Notes: a model not told the origin generated them from the letters alone. A stretch of DNA of 20,043 nucleotides from JAUWPO01 sp965603285 (GCA_965603285.1 CBFDCK010000046.1:1-20043), one strand, 5' to 3'; positions 6,238 through 13,954 are shown, counted from the stretch's first letter. Numbers and translations are program-made.

Positions 6238-7041
6238 ATGGCTAAAAAGAAGAAAAAATCAAAAAAAGAACTGAAAAACGAGGCGGTTGAAACCGCCGTG
6301 GAAGGCATTGCAGACATGCAAGATGCCGCCGATACCCTGGAGGTAGCTGATGATTTAGATGCGGCCGCTAAATTAGCGGGTGCTGCTGGAGTCAGCGACG
6401 TGACCAGGGCTTTAGATGCCGAAGTTGTAGCCGAACGCATGGCGCAGTTGAGCAAGGTTGTCTCCGCCGCCGGGACAGATGATATCGCCGAAGGCGCTGA
6501 AATGATTCTGGCCTCCAAGGATGTGGACACCATGAGCGCCGTGGTTGGCCTGATGAGTTTGGAGGATGTGAAATTGGGCCTGGAGGTAGCCCGGTTAGCG
6601 GGTGAGATGTGGACGCTGAGCGATGTGGTCGCCTCCATGCAGATGCCGGTGCTATCCGCTATCCTGGAGGATAGAGGCGAGCAGCTCCAGGAAGTGGCTG
6701 TTGAAGTGATTATGCAGGCGGCCAGCGCGCGGGCGCTCTCAAATGTATTAGCGGCCACGGGCGCGGAAATCAGAGAACTTGGCGCCAACGAGATGGATGA
6801 AGGGCTGCTCAGAAAGATCGCTGCTGAGGCATTGGCTGTGGAAAGTGAGGAACTGGCCGAAGCCGGTGTCGAATTAGCGGTTGAAGGAGTTGAAGAATTA
6901 GCCGCTGCTGACGAACTGGAAGCGGCAGCCCGTGATATTGCCGCTGAAGGTGTCGCCCAGGGTGCCAGGGGCGCGGCAGAAATCGGGGCAGCCATCGCCG
7001 AAGAGGCTGCGGCTGAGGAGATGGAAGAAGATAAAGATTAA
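6238..7041 (+). CDS. Lys-headed acidic Ala/Glu-rich helical protein of unknown function
   Basis: The product has 267 residues and starts at the ATG preceded by TAGGAG (9 bases); an in-frame ATG at 6217 lacks a ribosome site. The first 14 residues are a basic patch (MAKKKKKSKKELKN). The remainder is dominated by Ala, Glu, Val and Leu with recurring motifs such as ELAEAGVELAVEGVEELAAA, no cysteine and only two methionine-rich spots. It is predicted to be almost wholly alpha-helical, and strongly acidic at the C-terminus (EEMEEDKD). No family was recognised and no signal peptide or membrane helix is evident. Its helical repeats could form a solenoid or coiled coil. It lies directly after the Arg-rich ORF, so a charge-complementary pair is conceivable. 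Confidence 0.75.
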   Translation: MAKKKKKSKKELKNEAVETAVEGIADMQDAADTLEVADDLDAAAKLAGAAGVSDVTRALDAEVVAERMAQLSKVVSAAGTDDIAEGAEMILASKDVDTMSAVVGLMSLEDVKLGLEVARLAGEMWTLSDVVASMQMPVLSAILEDRGEQLQEVAVEVIMQAASARALSNVLAATGAEIRELGANEMDEGLLRKIAAEALAVESEELAEAGVELAVEGVEELAAADELEAAARDIAAEGVAQGARGAAEIGAAIAEEAAAEEMEEDKD

Positions 7042-7047
7042 GGTTAA

Positions 7048-7135
7048 CGTCATTGCAAGGTGCGGTTTTTGTGACGAAGCAATCTCCTAAAGTTCAGCAG
7101 ACTGTCACGCTCCGTAAAATCCGCTCGCAGTGACG
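7048..7135. repeat. MITE-like palindromic interspersed repeat
   Basis: The unit opens with CGTCATTGCAAGG and ends with CGCTCGCAGTGACG, so its ends are inverted repeats with one mismatch (CGTCATTGC against GCAGTGACG). Inside is GACGAAGCAATCTCCT. This is the CGTCATTGCGAG...GAAGCAATCTC type of repetitive palindrome that I know from many bacterial genomes, where it occurs in numerous copies. It is about 88 bases and non-coding. It abuts, on its right side, an orphan Ig-like coding fragment that it may have helped truncate. Confidence 0.7.
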
Positions 7136-7146
7136 ATAAAAAATTT

Positions 7147-7383
7147 TATGTAGAACCGCAGCGTACCAATGTTGGCGGCTGCGCGACGTTGTATTGGGAA
7201 GTGTTCAATGCTGACCAACTGCGGTTATTGCGGGATGGCGTTTTGGTCGTATCTAATCCCCAACTGCAGGACAGCTTTGAAGATTGCTATGATGCGGCTG
7301 CCGTTTACCAGTACCGGTTGGAGGCCGAAAATAGCGAAGGCAATTACAACGTTTTGGAATTACAGGTGATTGTTGACCCTTGA
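7147..7383 (+). pseudogene. C-terminal Ig-like domain fragment without a start
   Basis: The open frame reads NVGGCATLYWEVFNADQLRL, LLRDGVLVVSNPQLQDSFED, then CYDAAAVYQYRLEAENSEGN, ending in LELQVIVDP and TGA 7381. The pattern C-A-T-L-x-W-x-V, a Leu/Arg turn, D-S-F-x-D-C and T/V-Y-x-Y-R-L-E-A is that of Ig-like beta-sandwich repeats common in secreted Chloroflexota proteins, with C as a likely disulfide pair. No ATG or ribosome site lies upstream. The frame is limited on its 5' side by the palindromic repeat, so this is the tail of a once larger surface or secreted protein. Confidence 0.65.
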
Positions 7384-7450
7384 TTTCCAGCATTCTGTTT
7401 AGATTGCATGAATTATTGAGTATAAAAAAATTTTGTATTAGGAGAATAAT

Positions 7451-7855
7451 ATGTTCAGAAATAAAAGTAAATGGTTATTTGCTTTACTACCAATAGTTAT
7501 CCTGAGCTTCTTTTTGACCGGTTTCAATACGTTCAAGATGGAATTGATAAGCACTGAATACGGGCAAATTGGGCAAGACCCAACCCCACCAGCGCCTCAA
7601 GAACCAGTTGAACCTGCTCCTGAACAACCTGCACCTGAGCAGCCAGGCGGCAGTAATCCGGTCGTCATTCAAATTCCGGGTGTAGAAGATTCCACAACCA
7701 GCACGCAGTATTTCGGCGCCGGATTATCGGTTGGATGTCTGGTTGGTTTGGGGTTTCTTTTACTGGTCGTGATCGGGATGTTGATCGGTCGAGGTTCGAA
7801 AAGCAAACAGGGACCGCCGCCAACTTCAAGTGGTAATCAAACCACCCAGTATTAG
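7451..7855 (+). CDS. Proline-rich protein with N-terminal signal and C-terminal membrane helix
   Basis: The 134-residue protein starts after TAGGAG (8 bases). Residues 1-24 form a signal peptide or anchor (MFRNKSKWLFALLPIVILSF). Residues 42-66 are a Pro/Glu/Gln-rich linker with APEQP-type repeats. Residues 90-113 form a second hydrophobic segment, followed by a basic RGSKSKQ stop-transfer patch and a Pro/Ser/Thr tail. The exposed part is small and low-complexity, so it may be a spacer or an anchor for partners. No family was recognised. Its leader (GTATTAGGAGAATAA) is similar to that of the acidic gene at 6238 (GTAATTAGGAGAATAA). A hairpin terminator-like structure follows within 30 bases. 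Confidence 0.68.
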   Translation: MFRNKSKWLFALLPIVILSFFLTGFNTFKMELISTEYGQIGQDPTPPAPQEPVEPAPEQPAPEQPGGSNPVVIQIPGVEDSTTSTQYFGAGLSVGCLVGLGFLLLVVIGMLIGRGSKSKQGPPPTSSGNQTTQY

Positions 7856-7858
7856 AGG

Positions 7859-7911
7859 CAGCCGAAAAAGTGGCTGACTTTAAAAAGCAATTTGCAAATG
7901 CTGCTTTTTAA
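7859..7911. terminator. Two stacked hairpins after the proline-rich gene
   Basis: CAGCC/GGCTG (7859-7876) is followed by a perfect 10-base stem, TTAAAAAGCA with TGCTTTTTAA (7880-7889 and 7902-7911). The A-rich left and T-rich right arms of the second make it a candidate bidirectional intrinsic terminator, though the GC content of the stem is low. Confidence 0.45.
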
Positions 7912-8006
7912 GAAAAATTTGTAAAGGATGGAAGAGGATGACGTCAGCCACCTCGAACCCGAAGATCAAAAGTATCACCGCATCATGGCGCGGCAGTGAT
8001 AAACAA

Positions 8007-8037
8007 TGAGTGTATGGGATTTACTCCCATACACTCA
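8007..8037 (+). repeat. Perfect 13-bp inverted repeat hairpin
   Basis: TGAGTGTATGGGA (8007-8019) and TCCCATACACTCA (8025-8037) are exact complements with a five-base loop. It is one of the strongest stems in the window. No T run follows, so it is either a Rho-type end structure, a processing site or an mRNA leader element, 40 bases ahead of the LURP-one ribosome site. Confidence 0.55.
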
Positions 8038-8154
8038 CAACAACTTACACAAAAAAGGTAAAAAGAAAGGAATGTAATCATTAGACGCGGAAAACGACAG
8101 GATAGAAGAGAGGATCGCAGGTCTGGAGGTGGGGGCGAGAAAAATCGCTACCAG

Positions 8155-8619
8155 ATGCGCGAGAAGCTGGTTTCGATCGGCGACGATTTCTGGATCGAGA
8201 ACCAGGATGGACAAAAAGCTTTCAAAGTGGATGGAAAAGCGCTGCGAGTGCGCAACACGTTGAAAATAGAAGATGCGCATGGCAACGAACTATGCAAGAT
8301 CCAGGAGCGCATGCTGCGGGTCAAGGACAGCATGGAGGTCGAAGGACCGGACGGCAAGCAAGTTGCGATGGTTAAGAAAGCCATCATCTCGCCTGTCCGT
8401 GACCGCTTTTCAGTCAAAATTAAAAATGGTCCGGACCTGGAAGTGAAAGGCAACATCCTGGACCACGAGTACAACATCTGTGAAGGGCGTGACAGGGTAG
8501 CCGAAGTTTCAAAGAAGTGGTTCCGGGTGCGCGATTCCTACGGCGTGGAGGTTGAGCCTGGGCAGGATGATGTCGTGATCCTGGCGGTGACAGTTTGTAT
8601 CGATCAGATGGCCCATTAA
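8155..8619 (+). CDS. LURP-one-related (tubby-like barrel) family protein
   Basis: The product has 154 residues from ATG 8155. The sequence matches the bacterial LURP-one-related (PF04525) pattern closely: KLVSIGDDFWIENQDGQKAF, KVDGKALRVRNTLKIED, CKIQERMLRVKDSMEVEGPD, then HEYNICEGRDRVAEVSKKWF and VRDSYGVEVEPGQDDVVILA. The fold is a 12-strand beta barrel around a helix, related to scramblases and tubby proteins; bacterial roles are unknown. Family members usually begin with a basic stretch followed by RYQMREKL. Here that extension (IRRGKRQDRREDRR then NRYQ) is encoded upstream in frame from about 8077, but contains no ATG, GTG or TTG. A ribosome-like AAAGG at 8066-8070 precedes ATC 8077 and ATT 8080, so a non-standard start or a damaged start is likely. 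Confidence 0.85.
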   Translation: MREKLVSIGDDFWIENQDGQKAFKVDGKALRVRNTLKIEDAHGNELCKIQERMLRVKDSMEVEGPDGKQVAMVKKAIISPVRDRFSVKIKNGPDLEVKGNILDHEYNICEGRDRVAEVSKKWFRVRDSYGVEVEPGQDDVVILAVTVCIDQMAH

Positions 8620-8750
8620 GTGTTAATCAATCAAGGTTCTCAGGGAGCAACTGGGTGATGGTGACCGTTAAGAATTGCATATGATCCTGTGCGTGAACTG
8701 AAACGGCAGTGAGACAAATCATAAGATAAGCGATTACTAACGGAGTTAAA

Positions 8751-10067
8751 TTGGAAGCGATAGGTTTGTTAGTTGTACTGGCAGGTATCTTGCTGATCTC
8801 TGGTGTATCACAGAGAATCCGCGACACGGTGATCACCCTACCGATGCTGTATGTGCTGTTCGGCTTAGGTGCCGGTCTGCTATTCAAAGACCTGCTCAGT
8901 TTATCTATCGATAATTCGCTGGTGGAGATTATCGCTGAACTAACCTTGATGCTGGTTCTGGCGACGGATGCTTCCCGGATAAGCCTGAAGACTGTAAGAA
9001 CTTCTTACACCGTGCCGCTGCGCCTGCTGGGGATTGGTCTTCCGCTGACGATGGTCTTGGGTGCTATAGCTGCGGCCGCAGTGTTTGGACAATTGGGGAT
9101 CTGGGAAGCAGCGGTACTGGCGGTGATCCTGGCGCCCACCGATGCCAGCCTGGGGCAGAGCGTGGTAGAAAATCCTAAGGTTCCGGTGCGTATCCGCCAG
9201 GCGCTGAACATCGAAAGCGGCTTAAACGATGGTTTTGCCATGCCGTTTCTCATATTGGCCATCTCTTTAGCAGTCTCAAGTGAGACACAGGCAGGCACTG
9301 GCTACTTTTTAGGGTTGGCGGTATCTCAAATCGTTTTTGGTGTTCTTGCAGGTGCGGTGGTTGGTTTCCTGGGAGCCCGCTACATTGGTTGGGGGAGGAA
9401 AAGCGGCTGGATGTCGGCTGGATTCGAAAAAATCAATTGGTTAGCGCTGGTTTTGCTGACTTTCGGGGCTGCTGAAGTGGTTGGCGGGAATGGCTTTATC
9501 GCTGCCTTTGTCTTCGGTATTACTTCGGGCAATGTGATCAGCGCCCAGCAATTGAAGCGCGTGGATGATTTCGCTGAGGTGGAGAACACGCTGCTGATGC
9601 TGTTGACCTATATTATATTCGGGATGGTGATGCTGATCCCTGCGCTTGAGCGAATTAACCCAACCATCGTGCTCTATGCCGTACTGAGCCTGACTGTAGT
9701 GCGAATGCTGCCAGTGGCTGTCAGCCTGATAGGGGTGAAAATGCGTCCGCTGACGGTGCTTTTCCTGGGCTGGTTCGGACCGCGAGGCATTGCCTCAATC
9801 CTATATGTACTCACAGTTCTGGAAACAGAAGAATTAGTTGGCAAAGAGACGATCTTCACCGCTGCAGTGATCACGGTATTTTTAAGTGTGATGGCGCACG
9901 GCATCAGCGCAGCCCCGTTAGCGGATTGGTACGGAAAACACATCGATACTTTAGACAAAATAAATGCTGCCGAGGCTGAGACTGTTTCGGTGCCCGAGAT
10001 ACCGACCAGGAGGAAGAGCACTACAACGATCTCCCGCTCATCATCGCCTGTAAAAGATTCAAGTTAA
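8751..10067 (+). CDS. CPA1-type cation/proton antiporter
   Basis: The 438-residue protein has about a dozen hydrophobic segments through residue 390 and a short Ser/Thr-rich cytoplasmic tail (RRKSTTTISRSSS). Ion-site motifs fit CPA1: APTDA (128-132) for the unwound-helix TD, and NIESGLNDG (153-161) for the helix 5 ES..ND signature. RLLGIGLPLT, WFGPRGIASILY and VRMLPVAVSLIG are further characteristic stretches. It probably exchanges cytoplasmic Na+ or K+ for protons. The TTG start is fixed by CGGAG ending 5 bases upstream and by the hydrophobic first helix starting at residue 3. A HdeD-like gene follows 17 bases downstream. No regulatory TrkA domain is attached. Confidence 0.9.
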   Translation: MEAIGLLVVLAGILLISGVSQRIRDTVITLPMLYVLFGLGAGLLFKDLLSLSIDNSLVEIIAELTLMLVLATDASRISLKTVRTSYTVPLRLLGIGLPLTMVLGAIAAAAVFGQLGIWEAAVLAVILAPTDASLGQSVVENPKVPVRIRQALNIESGLNDGFAMPFLILAISLAVSSETQAGTGYFLGLAVSQIVFGVLAGAVVGFLGARYIGWGRKSGWMSAGFEKINWLALVLLTFGAAEVVGGNGFIAAFVFGITSGNVISAQQLKRVDDFAEVENTLLMLLTYIIFGMVMLIPALERINPTIVLYAVLSLTVVRMLPVAVSLIGVKMRPLTVLFLGWFGPRGIASILYVLTVLETEELVGKETIFTAAVITVFLSVMAHGISAAPLADWYGKHIDTLDKINAAEAETVSVPEIPTRRKSTTTISRSSSPVKDSS

Positions 10068-10084
10068 ATTTGGGGATATTTGTA

Positions 10085-10720
10085 ATGAGTAATGATCAAA
10101 AGGTTGAAAAGAGCCGAGGCTACAGGATCGCATTCTGGATCGCGGTGCTGCGTGGTGTTTTTGCTGTTTTTCTGGGCTTGGCGTTGATATTCAATCCGGA
10201 AAAAAACAAGGCCATGCTGGCTAACTTTATGGGTGTTTTCTGGTTAACAACCGGAATTCTTCTCCTGCGCCATACCAGCGATGTATTTGGCGATCAAACA
10301 GACCGGGCGCTTGGTAGAAAGACGACAATCGTTATAGGGATAATCTTTGTATTGACCGGTCTTTTGGTAATAAGTAGGAGCATCAGCCGGCGCTGGATAG
10401 ACGAAGTTGTGTTAATTGAGCTGCTCGGTGGTGTGATTTTATTGACAGGATTGCTGCATCTCGTGGCTGTTTTCAGAGCTGCCCGGGTTATTAAAATCAA
10501 ACATATAGGCGCAGAAGTTATATTAGCTGTCTTCGAGATCGTCCTGGGCGCCTTGCTGATTTTCTCACCCCTGGAGCAGGGTCCCATAGTTTACTGGTCT
10601 GCCACAATCTGGGCGCTGGTTGGCGGGATTTTTATCATCATTTACGCTTTCATCCAGCGAGCCCAATCGAAACGGGATCAGAATACGATTCGTGAGCAAT
10701 CAGATACAATTGTTGAATAG
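10085..10720 (+). CDS. HdeD-like DUF308 membrane protein
   Basis: The product has 211 residues with six hydrophobic segments in three hairpins. Repeated DUF308 units are visible: AVLRGVFAVFLGLALIFNPE, FMGVFWLTTGILLL, TTIVIGIIFVLTGLLVISRS, LIELLGGVILLTGLLHLVAV, and EIVLGALLIFSPLEQGPIVY followed by WALVGGIFIIIYAF. In E. coli HdeD contributes to acid resistance at high cell density; by homology this one may serve envelope stress. The ATG 10085 is preferred over TTG 10070 because it follows GGGGAT, although the ribosome site is weak. It is 17 bases behind the antiporter and 41 bases ahead of the first lipid-kinase-like gene. Confidence 0.82.
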   Translation: MSNDQKVEKSRGYRIAFWIAVLRGVFAVFLGLALIFNPEKNKAMLANFMGVFWLTTGILLLRHTSDVFGDQTDRALGRKTTIVIGIIFVLTGLLVISRSISRRWIDEVVLIELLGGVILLTGLLHLVAVFRAARVIKIKHIGAEVILAVFEIVLGALLIFSPLEQGPIVYWSATIWALVGGIFIIIYAFIQRAQSKRDQNTIREQSDTIVE

Positions 10721-10761
10721 CGGCATTTTCCGATAATATAGTCGGATCAAAGGAAACCATT

Positions 10762-11658
10762 ATGACCAAAAAAATTCACGTCATCATCAATCCGGCATCT
10801 GGACAATCACAGCCGATTCTGAACCAGCTTAACGACGTGTTTCACCCTGCAGGTGTGCAGTGGGATATCTCGATCACTCAACAAAGCGGTGACGCCACCC
10901 GTTTCACACGCCAGGCTGTTGCTGAGGGCGCCGAAGTCGTTGGCGCTTACGGTGGTGATGGCACTATCATGGAGGTGGCCCAGGGTGTGGCGCTGGATCA
11001 AATACCCCTGGCGATCCTTCCCGGAGGCACTGCCAACCTGATGTCGGTGGAATTGGGTATTCCCAAAGATCTCTCTAAGGCAGCCCAGATCATGATCGAC
11101 CCCAACAGCGTGATCCGCCAGGTCGATATGGGACAGGTTGGTGAAAGGCAATTCATGCTGCGGGTAGGGATTGGATTCGCCGGAGAAAAGGTGAAGCTAG
11201 CGGACCGTGAGATGAAAGATCGCTGGGGCATCCTCGCATACTCCATCGCTGGACTGAAGGCGTTAGCTACCGTTGCTCAGGCTCACTACTTAATCACCAT
11301 TGATGGCGTCGAATACCAGACAGACGGAAAAACCTGCCTGATTGATAACGCCGGCAACCTGGGTATGCAGGGCGTGACGGCGGATAAATCGATCAGCGTC
11401 AGTGATGGTCTGCTGGATGTGATCGTGGTGCGCGATGCCAGTGTAAGCTCCCTGATTGCAGTTGGAGGAAAGATTCTTGACCGGGATATCAATCCGCAGG
11501 CGGTCAAGCACTGGCAGGGTCATGAGATCAAAATCGAGTGCGATCCGCCCCAGACCGTGCAGGGTGACGGTGAAATGTGGGATCCAACTCCTATCTCAGT
11601 CAGAGTCCTGCCGGGTGTGCTGCCGATCCTTACTCCACCGGAAAAGCAGAAAAATTAA
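10762..11658 (+). CDS. Diacylglycerol-kinase-family (YegS-like) lipid kinase, copy 1
   Basis: The 298-residue length is typical. The ATP-binding catalytic domain shows IHVIINPASGQSQPIL (5-20), YGGDGTIMEV (63-72) with the GGDGT signature at 64-68, and LPGGTANLMSVELGI (86-100). The C-terminal lobe has SVSDGLLDVIVV (213-223) and the GDGEMWDPTP stretch (268-277), which matches the catalytic DGE of DgkB-like enzymes. It is likely to phosphorylate a membrane lipid (diacylglycerol, or a related polyol lipid). The substrate is not determined. Ribosome site AAAGGAAA about 9 bases upstream. The next gene starts one base after its stop. It is the most divergent of three paralogues here: copies 2 and 3 share a PGGTGN motif where this one has PGGTAN. 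Confidence 0.9.
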   Translation: MTKKIHVIINPASGQSQPILNQLNDVFHPAGVQWDISITQQSGDATRFTRQAVAEGAEVVGAYGGDGTIMEVAQGVALDQIPLAILPGGTANLMSVELGIPKDLSKAAQIMIDPNSVIRQVDMGQVGERQFMLRVGIGFAGEKVKLADREMKDRWGILAYSIAGLKALATVAQAHYLITIDGVEYQTDGKTCLIDNAGNLGMQGVTADKSISVSDGLLDVIVVRDASVSSLIAVGGKILDRDINPQAVKHWQGHEIKIECDPPQTVQGDGEMWDPTPISVRVLPGVLPILTPPEKQKN

Positions 11659-11659
11659 A

Positions 11660-11899
11660 ATGGGTAGCACTTTCCTAGGGATTTTTGAACGGTATTCGGA
11701 TGAGTTACGAGCCCATGACAGCAAGCTCATGCTGGCTGGGATCAGCTCGGAGGCGAAAAGCGTGCTGCATAACACGGAACATGTCAATATTTTCAGCCGG
11801 GAAAATATCTATATGGCTTCAGAAGTCCTGGGTGAATCGATTTTAGAAGCCTGCAACGATGCTCAGAAGTGGATCGAAGAGAACAAAGGAAGTGGATGA
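11660..11899 (+). CDS. Half STAS domain, orphan C-terminal SulP-type fragment
   Basis: The 79-residue product starts one base after the lipid-kinase stop (11658) and its TGA overlaps the next ATG, so translation is coupled. GSTFLGIFERYSDELRAHDS, KLMLAGISSEAKSVLHNT, NIFSRENIYMASEVLGESIL and ACNDAQKWIEE match the second half of SulP-linked STAS domains (GSTFxxVLERYAxxLRAxGGKLMLAGVS, EENIFPATEVLGES). The first two beta strands and the phosphorylation-site helix of STAS are missing. It may be a shrunken relic or a stand-alone adaptor retained in the operon. The intact SulP at 17882 has a different, less similar STAS. Confidence 0.7.
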   Translation: MGSTFLGIFERYSDELRAHDSKLMLAGISSEAKSVLHNTEHVNIFSRENIYMASEVLGESILEACNDAQKWIEENKGSG

Positions 11900-13023
11900 T
11901 GGATGCGATTCGTATAAATAAATCGGTCGTGCAGTTCGTGCTTTTGCTGGTTGCGCTGGCTTGCGTGGTCATTATCATATTGGGCATTCAAGCTTTCGCA
12001 TATATTATCAATTCAATATTACTGGCGGCTGTGATCACGATAGCGGTTATTCCGCTTCCCCAAAAGTTAATTCAGCGTGGAATGCGGCCGTCGATTGCGT
12101 TGGGTCTGACAATCTTATTAATTATCGCTGTGATGGTGGGGATCGGTATGCTGGTCTTTTACTCGATTGAAAGCGTCTCCGCCGATCTGGCAGCCTCCGA
12201 GGCGGAGGCTGCAGTTCAAGTGGATTCTCCTACTGAGCCCACGGACTTTTTGGATCGGATTCAGGGGATGGTCACTGAAGACCAGGTCAACAAGATGCTT
12301 GGAGTGATCGTCAGCGCTTCCGGTCAAATTGCGGCTCAATTCTTCGTGGTGATGATGATATTTCTCTTTATGTTGAGTGGAGGTGTAGTTACCTCACTCC
12401 CTAACCAGCTGGAAAAAGCCACCGGAAGCACTCATGCCAACCGGGTTATGGAATTGATGCAAGGCGTCCAAAAGTATATCTCAATTACTACCCTTATTAA
12501 TTTTTTGGTCGGTATGGGCAACGCAATTTTACTGGTGATACTAGGTGTGCCCTTCGCGGCCCTGTGGGGATTGTTGTCCTGGTTTACAGGCTATATTCCA
12601 GCTGTGGGATTTTGGATAGCGATGATACCGCCAGCTTTAATCGCCTGGGTGACCCTGGGTCTTCCCACAGCCGCGATTGTAGTTTTTGGTTATATCATTA
12701 TTAATGGTTCTGTAGAGAACCTGATCAAACCGCGCATCATGGGTGAGGGGTTGAATATATCACCACTGGTGGTTTTTGTTTCTTTGTTTTTTTGGGGTTG
12801 GCTGTTAGGACCAATCGGCGCCATCCTGGCGATCCCACTCACCATGATTATATTGAGCATTCTGGACAGTTTTGACGCCACCCGCTGGATCGGCGTTCTT
12901 GTGCAATCGCCATCTTCTTCGAAAGAACACGAAAAGGAGGAAGCGAATTTGAAGCTGAAAAACATTTGGAATAGGGTAACCAAAGTTGTACGTGGTGAAA
13001 ATGACGAGAAAAAGGATGAGTGA
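11896..13023 (+). CDS. AI-2E family permease
   Basis: The product has 375 residues with seven to eight hydrophobic segments. Signatures of the AI-2E/YdiK/PerM family (PF01594) are an N-terminal pair of helices, a polar loop with FLDRIQGMVTEDQVNKML, and the conserved second half: WGLLSWFTGYIPAVGFWIA, YIIINGSVENLIKPRIMG, LNISPLVVFVSLFFWGWLLG, and PIGAILAIPLTMIILSIL. The C-tail is charged and Lys/Glu-rich. Family members export small molecules or act as antiporters; the substrate cannot be read from sequence. The start is one of two adjacent in-frame ATG codons (11896, 11899), both served by AAAGGA. It overlaps the half-STAS gene by four bases (ATGA) and the following lipid-kinase gene begins right at its end. 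Confidence 0.86.
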   Translation: MMDAIRINKSVVQFVLLLVALACVVIIILGIQAFAYIINSILLAAVITIAVIPLPQKLIQRGMRPSIALGLTILLIIAVMVGIGMLVFYSIESVSADLAASEAEAAVQVDSPTEPTDFLDRIQGMVTEDQVNKMLGVIVSASGQIAAQFFVVMMIFLFMLSGGVVTSLPNQLEKATGSTHANRVMELMQGVQKYISITTLINFLVGMGNAILLVILGVPFAALWGLLSWFTGYIPAVGFWIAMIPPALIAWVTLGLPTAAIVVFGYIIINGSVENLIKPRIMGEGLNISPLVVFVSLFFWGWLLGPIGAILAIPLTMIILSILDSFDATRWIGVLVQSPSSSKEHEKEEANLKLKNIWNRVTKVVRGENDEKKDE

Positions 13024-13027
13024 AACG

Positions 13028-13954
13028 ATGAAATCAAAAGAATCAAAACAAAGGACGGATACTGCAGAATCGATATCACCCCCATATCCACGCATTTATC
13101 TTGTACTTAACCCCGCAGCTGGCGGCGATGAACCGATTCTCAATACGGTTAATGATGTCTTCCGTCCAGCAGGTATCCAATGGGATGTGGGTATAACTCA
13201 CAAATACGGCGACGCCCAGGAACTTGCCCGCCAAGCCGCCCAGGGTGAGTACGATTTGGTTGCGGGTTACGGCGGTGACGGCACGCAGCATGAGATCGCA
13301 AATGGGGTTTATGGAACCGGCGTTACCATGGGGGTGCTTCCCGGCGGCACCGGCAATGGCTTCTGCCGGGAGATGGGCTTGCCCGATAAACTGCGACCTG
13401 CTTTGGAGCTGCTCGCCACCAGCGATACAGTAAAAAATGTGGATATCGTTGCCTTCAAGGACGAGTACTTCATCCAGCGCCTGTATGTGGGCATCGAACC
13501 CGAAGAACAGACCAGCCGTGAGTTAAAAGATAAATATGGCACATTTGCCTATGCAGTATCGCTGCGCGATCGCTTAAAGACTAAAAAGGACATCCAGTAC
13601 CGCATCACAATCGATGGTGAAGTAATCGAGACCCACGCTTCCAAGGTGTATGTAGTCAACGCCTCCCAATCCGGTACCGGGGTTTCCGTGACTGGGGATC
13701 GATCCAAGAGCGATGATGGATTGTTGGAAGTTTTCATTTTGGATCAAGCCAACCTGAAAACATTATCCGCTGCTGCAGATCGCATGCTTAACCTGCACAC
13801 TCAGGTTTCAGAGCAGTTCCTCTGGCGCGGTAAAGAGATCACTATTGATACCGATCCGGACCAGCCCGTCTGGACCGATGGAGAGTACCAGGGCCGCACG
13901 CCGGTCAGCATGAAGGTCATCCCTGGCGGTCTGCCAATTGCAGTTGCTAAGTAA
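13028..13954 (+). CDS. Diacylglycerol-kinase-family lipid kinase, copy 2
   Basis: The product has 308 residues from ATG 13028; in-frame ATGs at 13016 (overlapping the permease stop) and 12986 are alternatives, as the polar first 20 residues look non-domain. IYLVLNPAAGGDEPILNT (23-40) is followed by NDVFRPAGIQWDVGITHKYG. GGDGT is at 82-86 and LPGGTGNGFCREMGLP at 104-119. The C-terminus has SKSDDGLLEVFIL and VWTDGEYQGRTPVS with the catalytic DGE. The shared INPAxGxDEPI(L/V)N motif and WDxxxTHK stretch mark it as a tandem paralogue of the genes at 10762 and 14956. It overlaps or abuts the permease gene, and a phosphatase gene follows 23 bases on, suggesting one transcript. Lipid substrate unknown. 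Confidence 0.9.
   Translation: MKSKESKQRTDTAESISPPYPRIYLVLNPAAGGDEPILNTVNDVFRPAGIQWDVGITHKYGDAQELARQAAQGEYDLVAGYGGDGTQHEIANGVYGTGVTMGVLPGGTGNGFCREMGLPDKLRPALELLATSDTVKNVDIVAFKDEYFIQRLYVGIEPEEQTSRELKDKYGTFAYAVSLRDRLKTKKDIQYRITIDGEVIETHASKVYVVNASQSGTGVSVTGDRSKSDDGLLEVFILDQANLKTLSAAADRMLNLHTQVSEQFLWRGKEITIDTDPDQPVWTDGEYQGRTPVSMKVIPGGLPIAVAK

Larger units (their letters stand above)
7856..8154. other. 299-base gap with hairpins and a possible 23-codon ORF
   Basis: Beyond the hairpins listed separately, an ATG at 7938 preceded by GAAGAGG opens a 23-codon frame (MTSATSNPKIKSITASWRGS then DKQ, stop 8007-8009) with no recognisable similarity. From about 8077 the sequence already codes for the N-terminus of the LURP-one protein (see that entry). 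Confidence 0.35.

Noticed and set aside
6087..6995. 302-codon antisense ORF
   Set aside because: Ala/Ser-rich product created by the Ala-rich gene on the + strand; no ribosome site and no family resemblance.
11456..11660. Upstream extension of the half-STAS frame into the kinase gene
   Set aside because: The overlap is with the conserved C-terminus of the kinase, and the extra residues have no STAS similarity.
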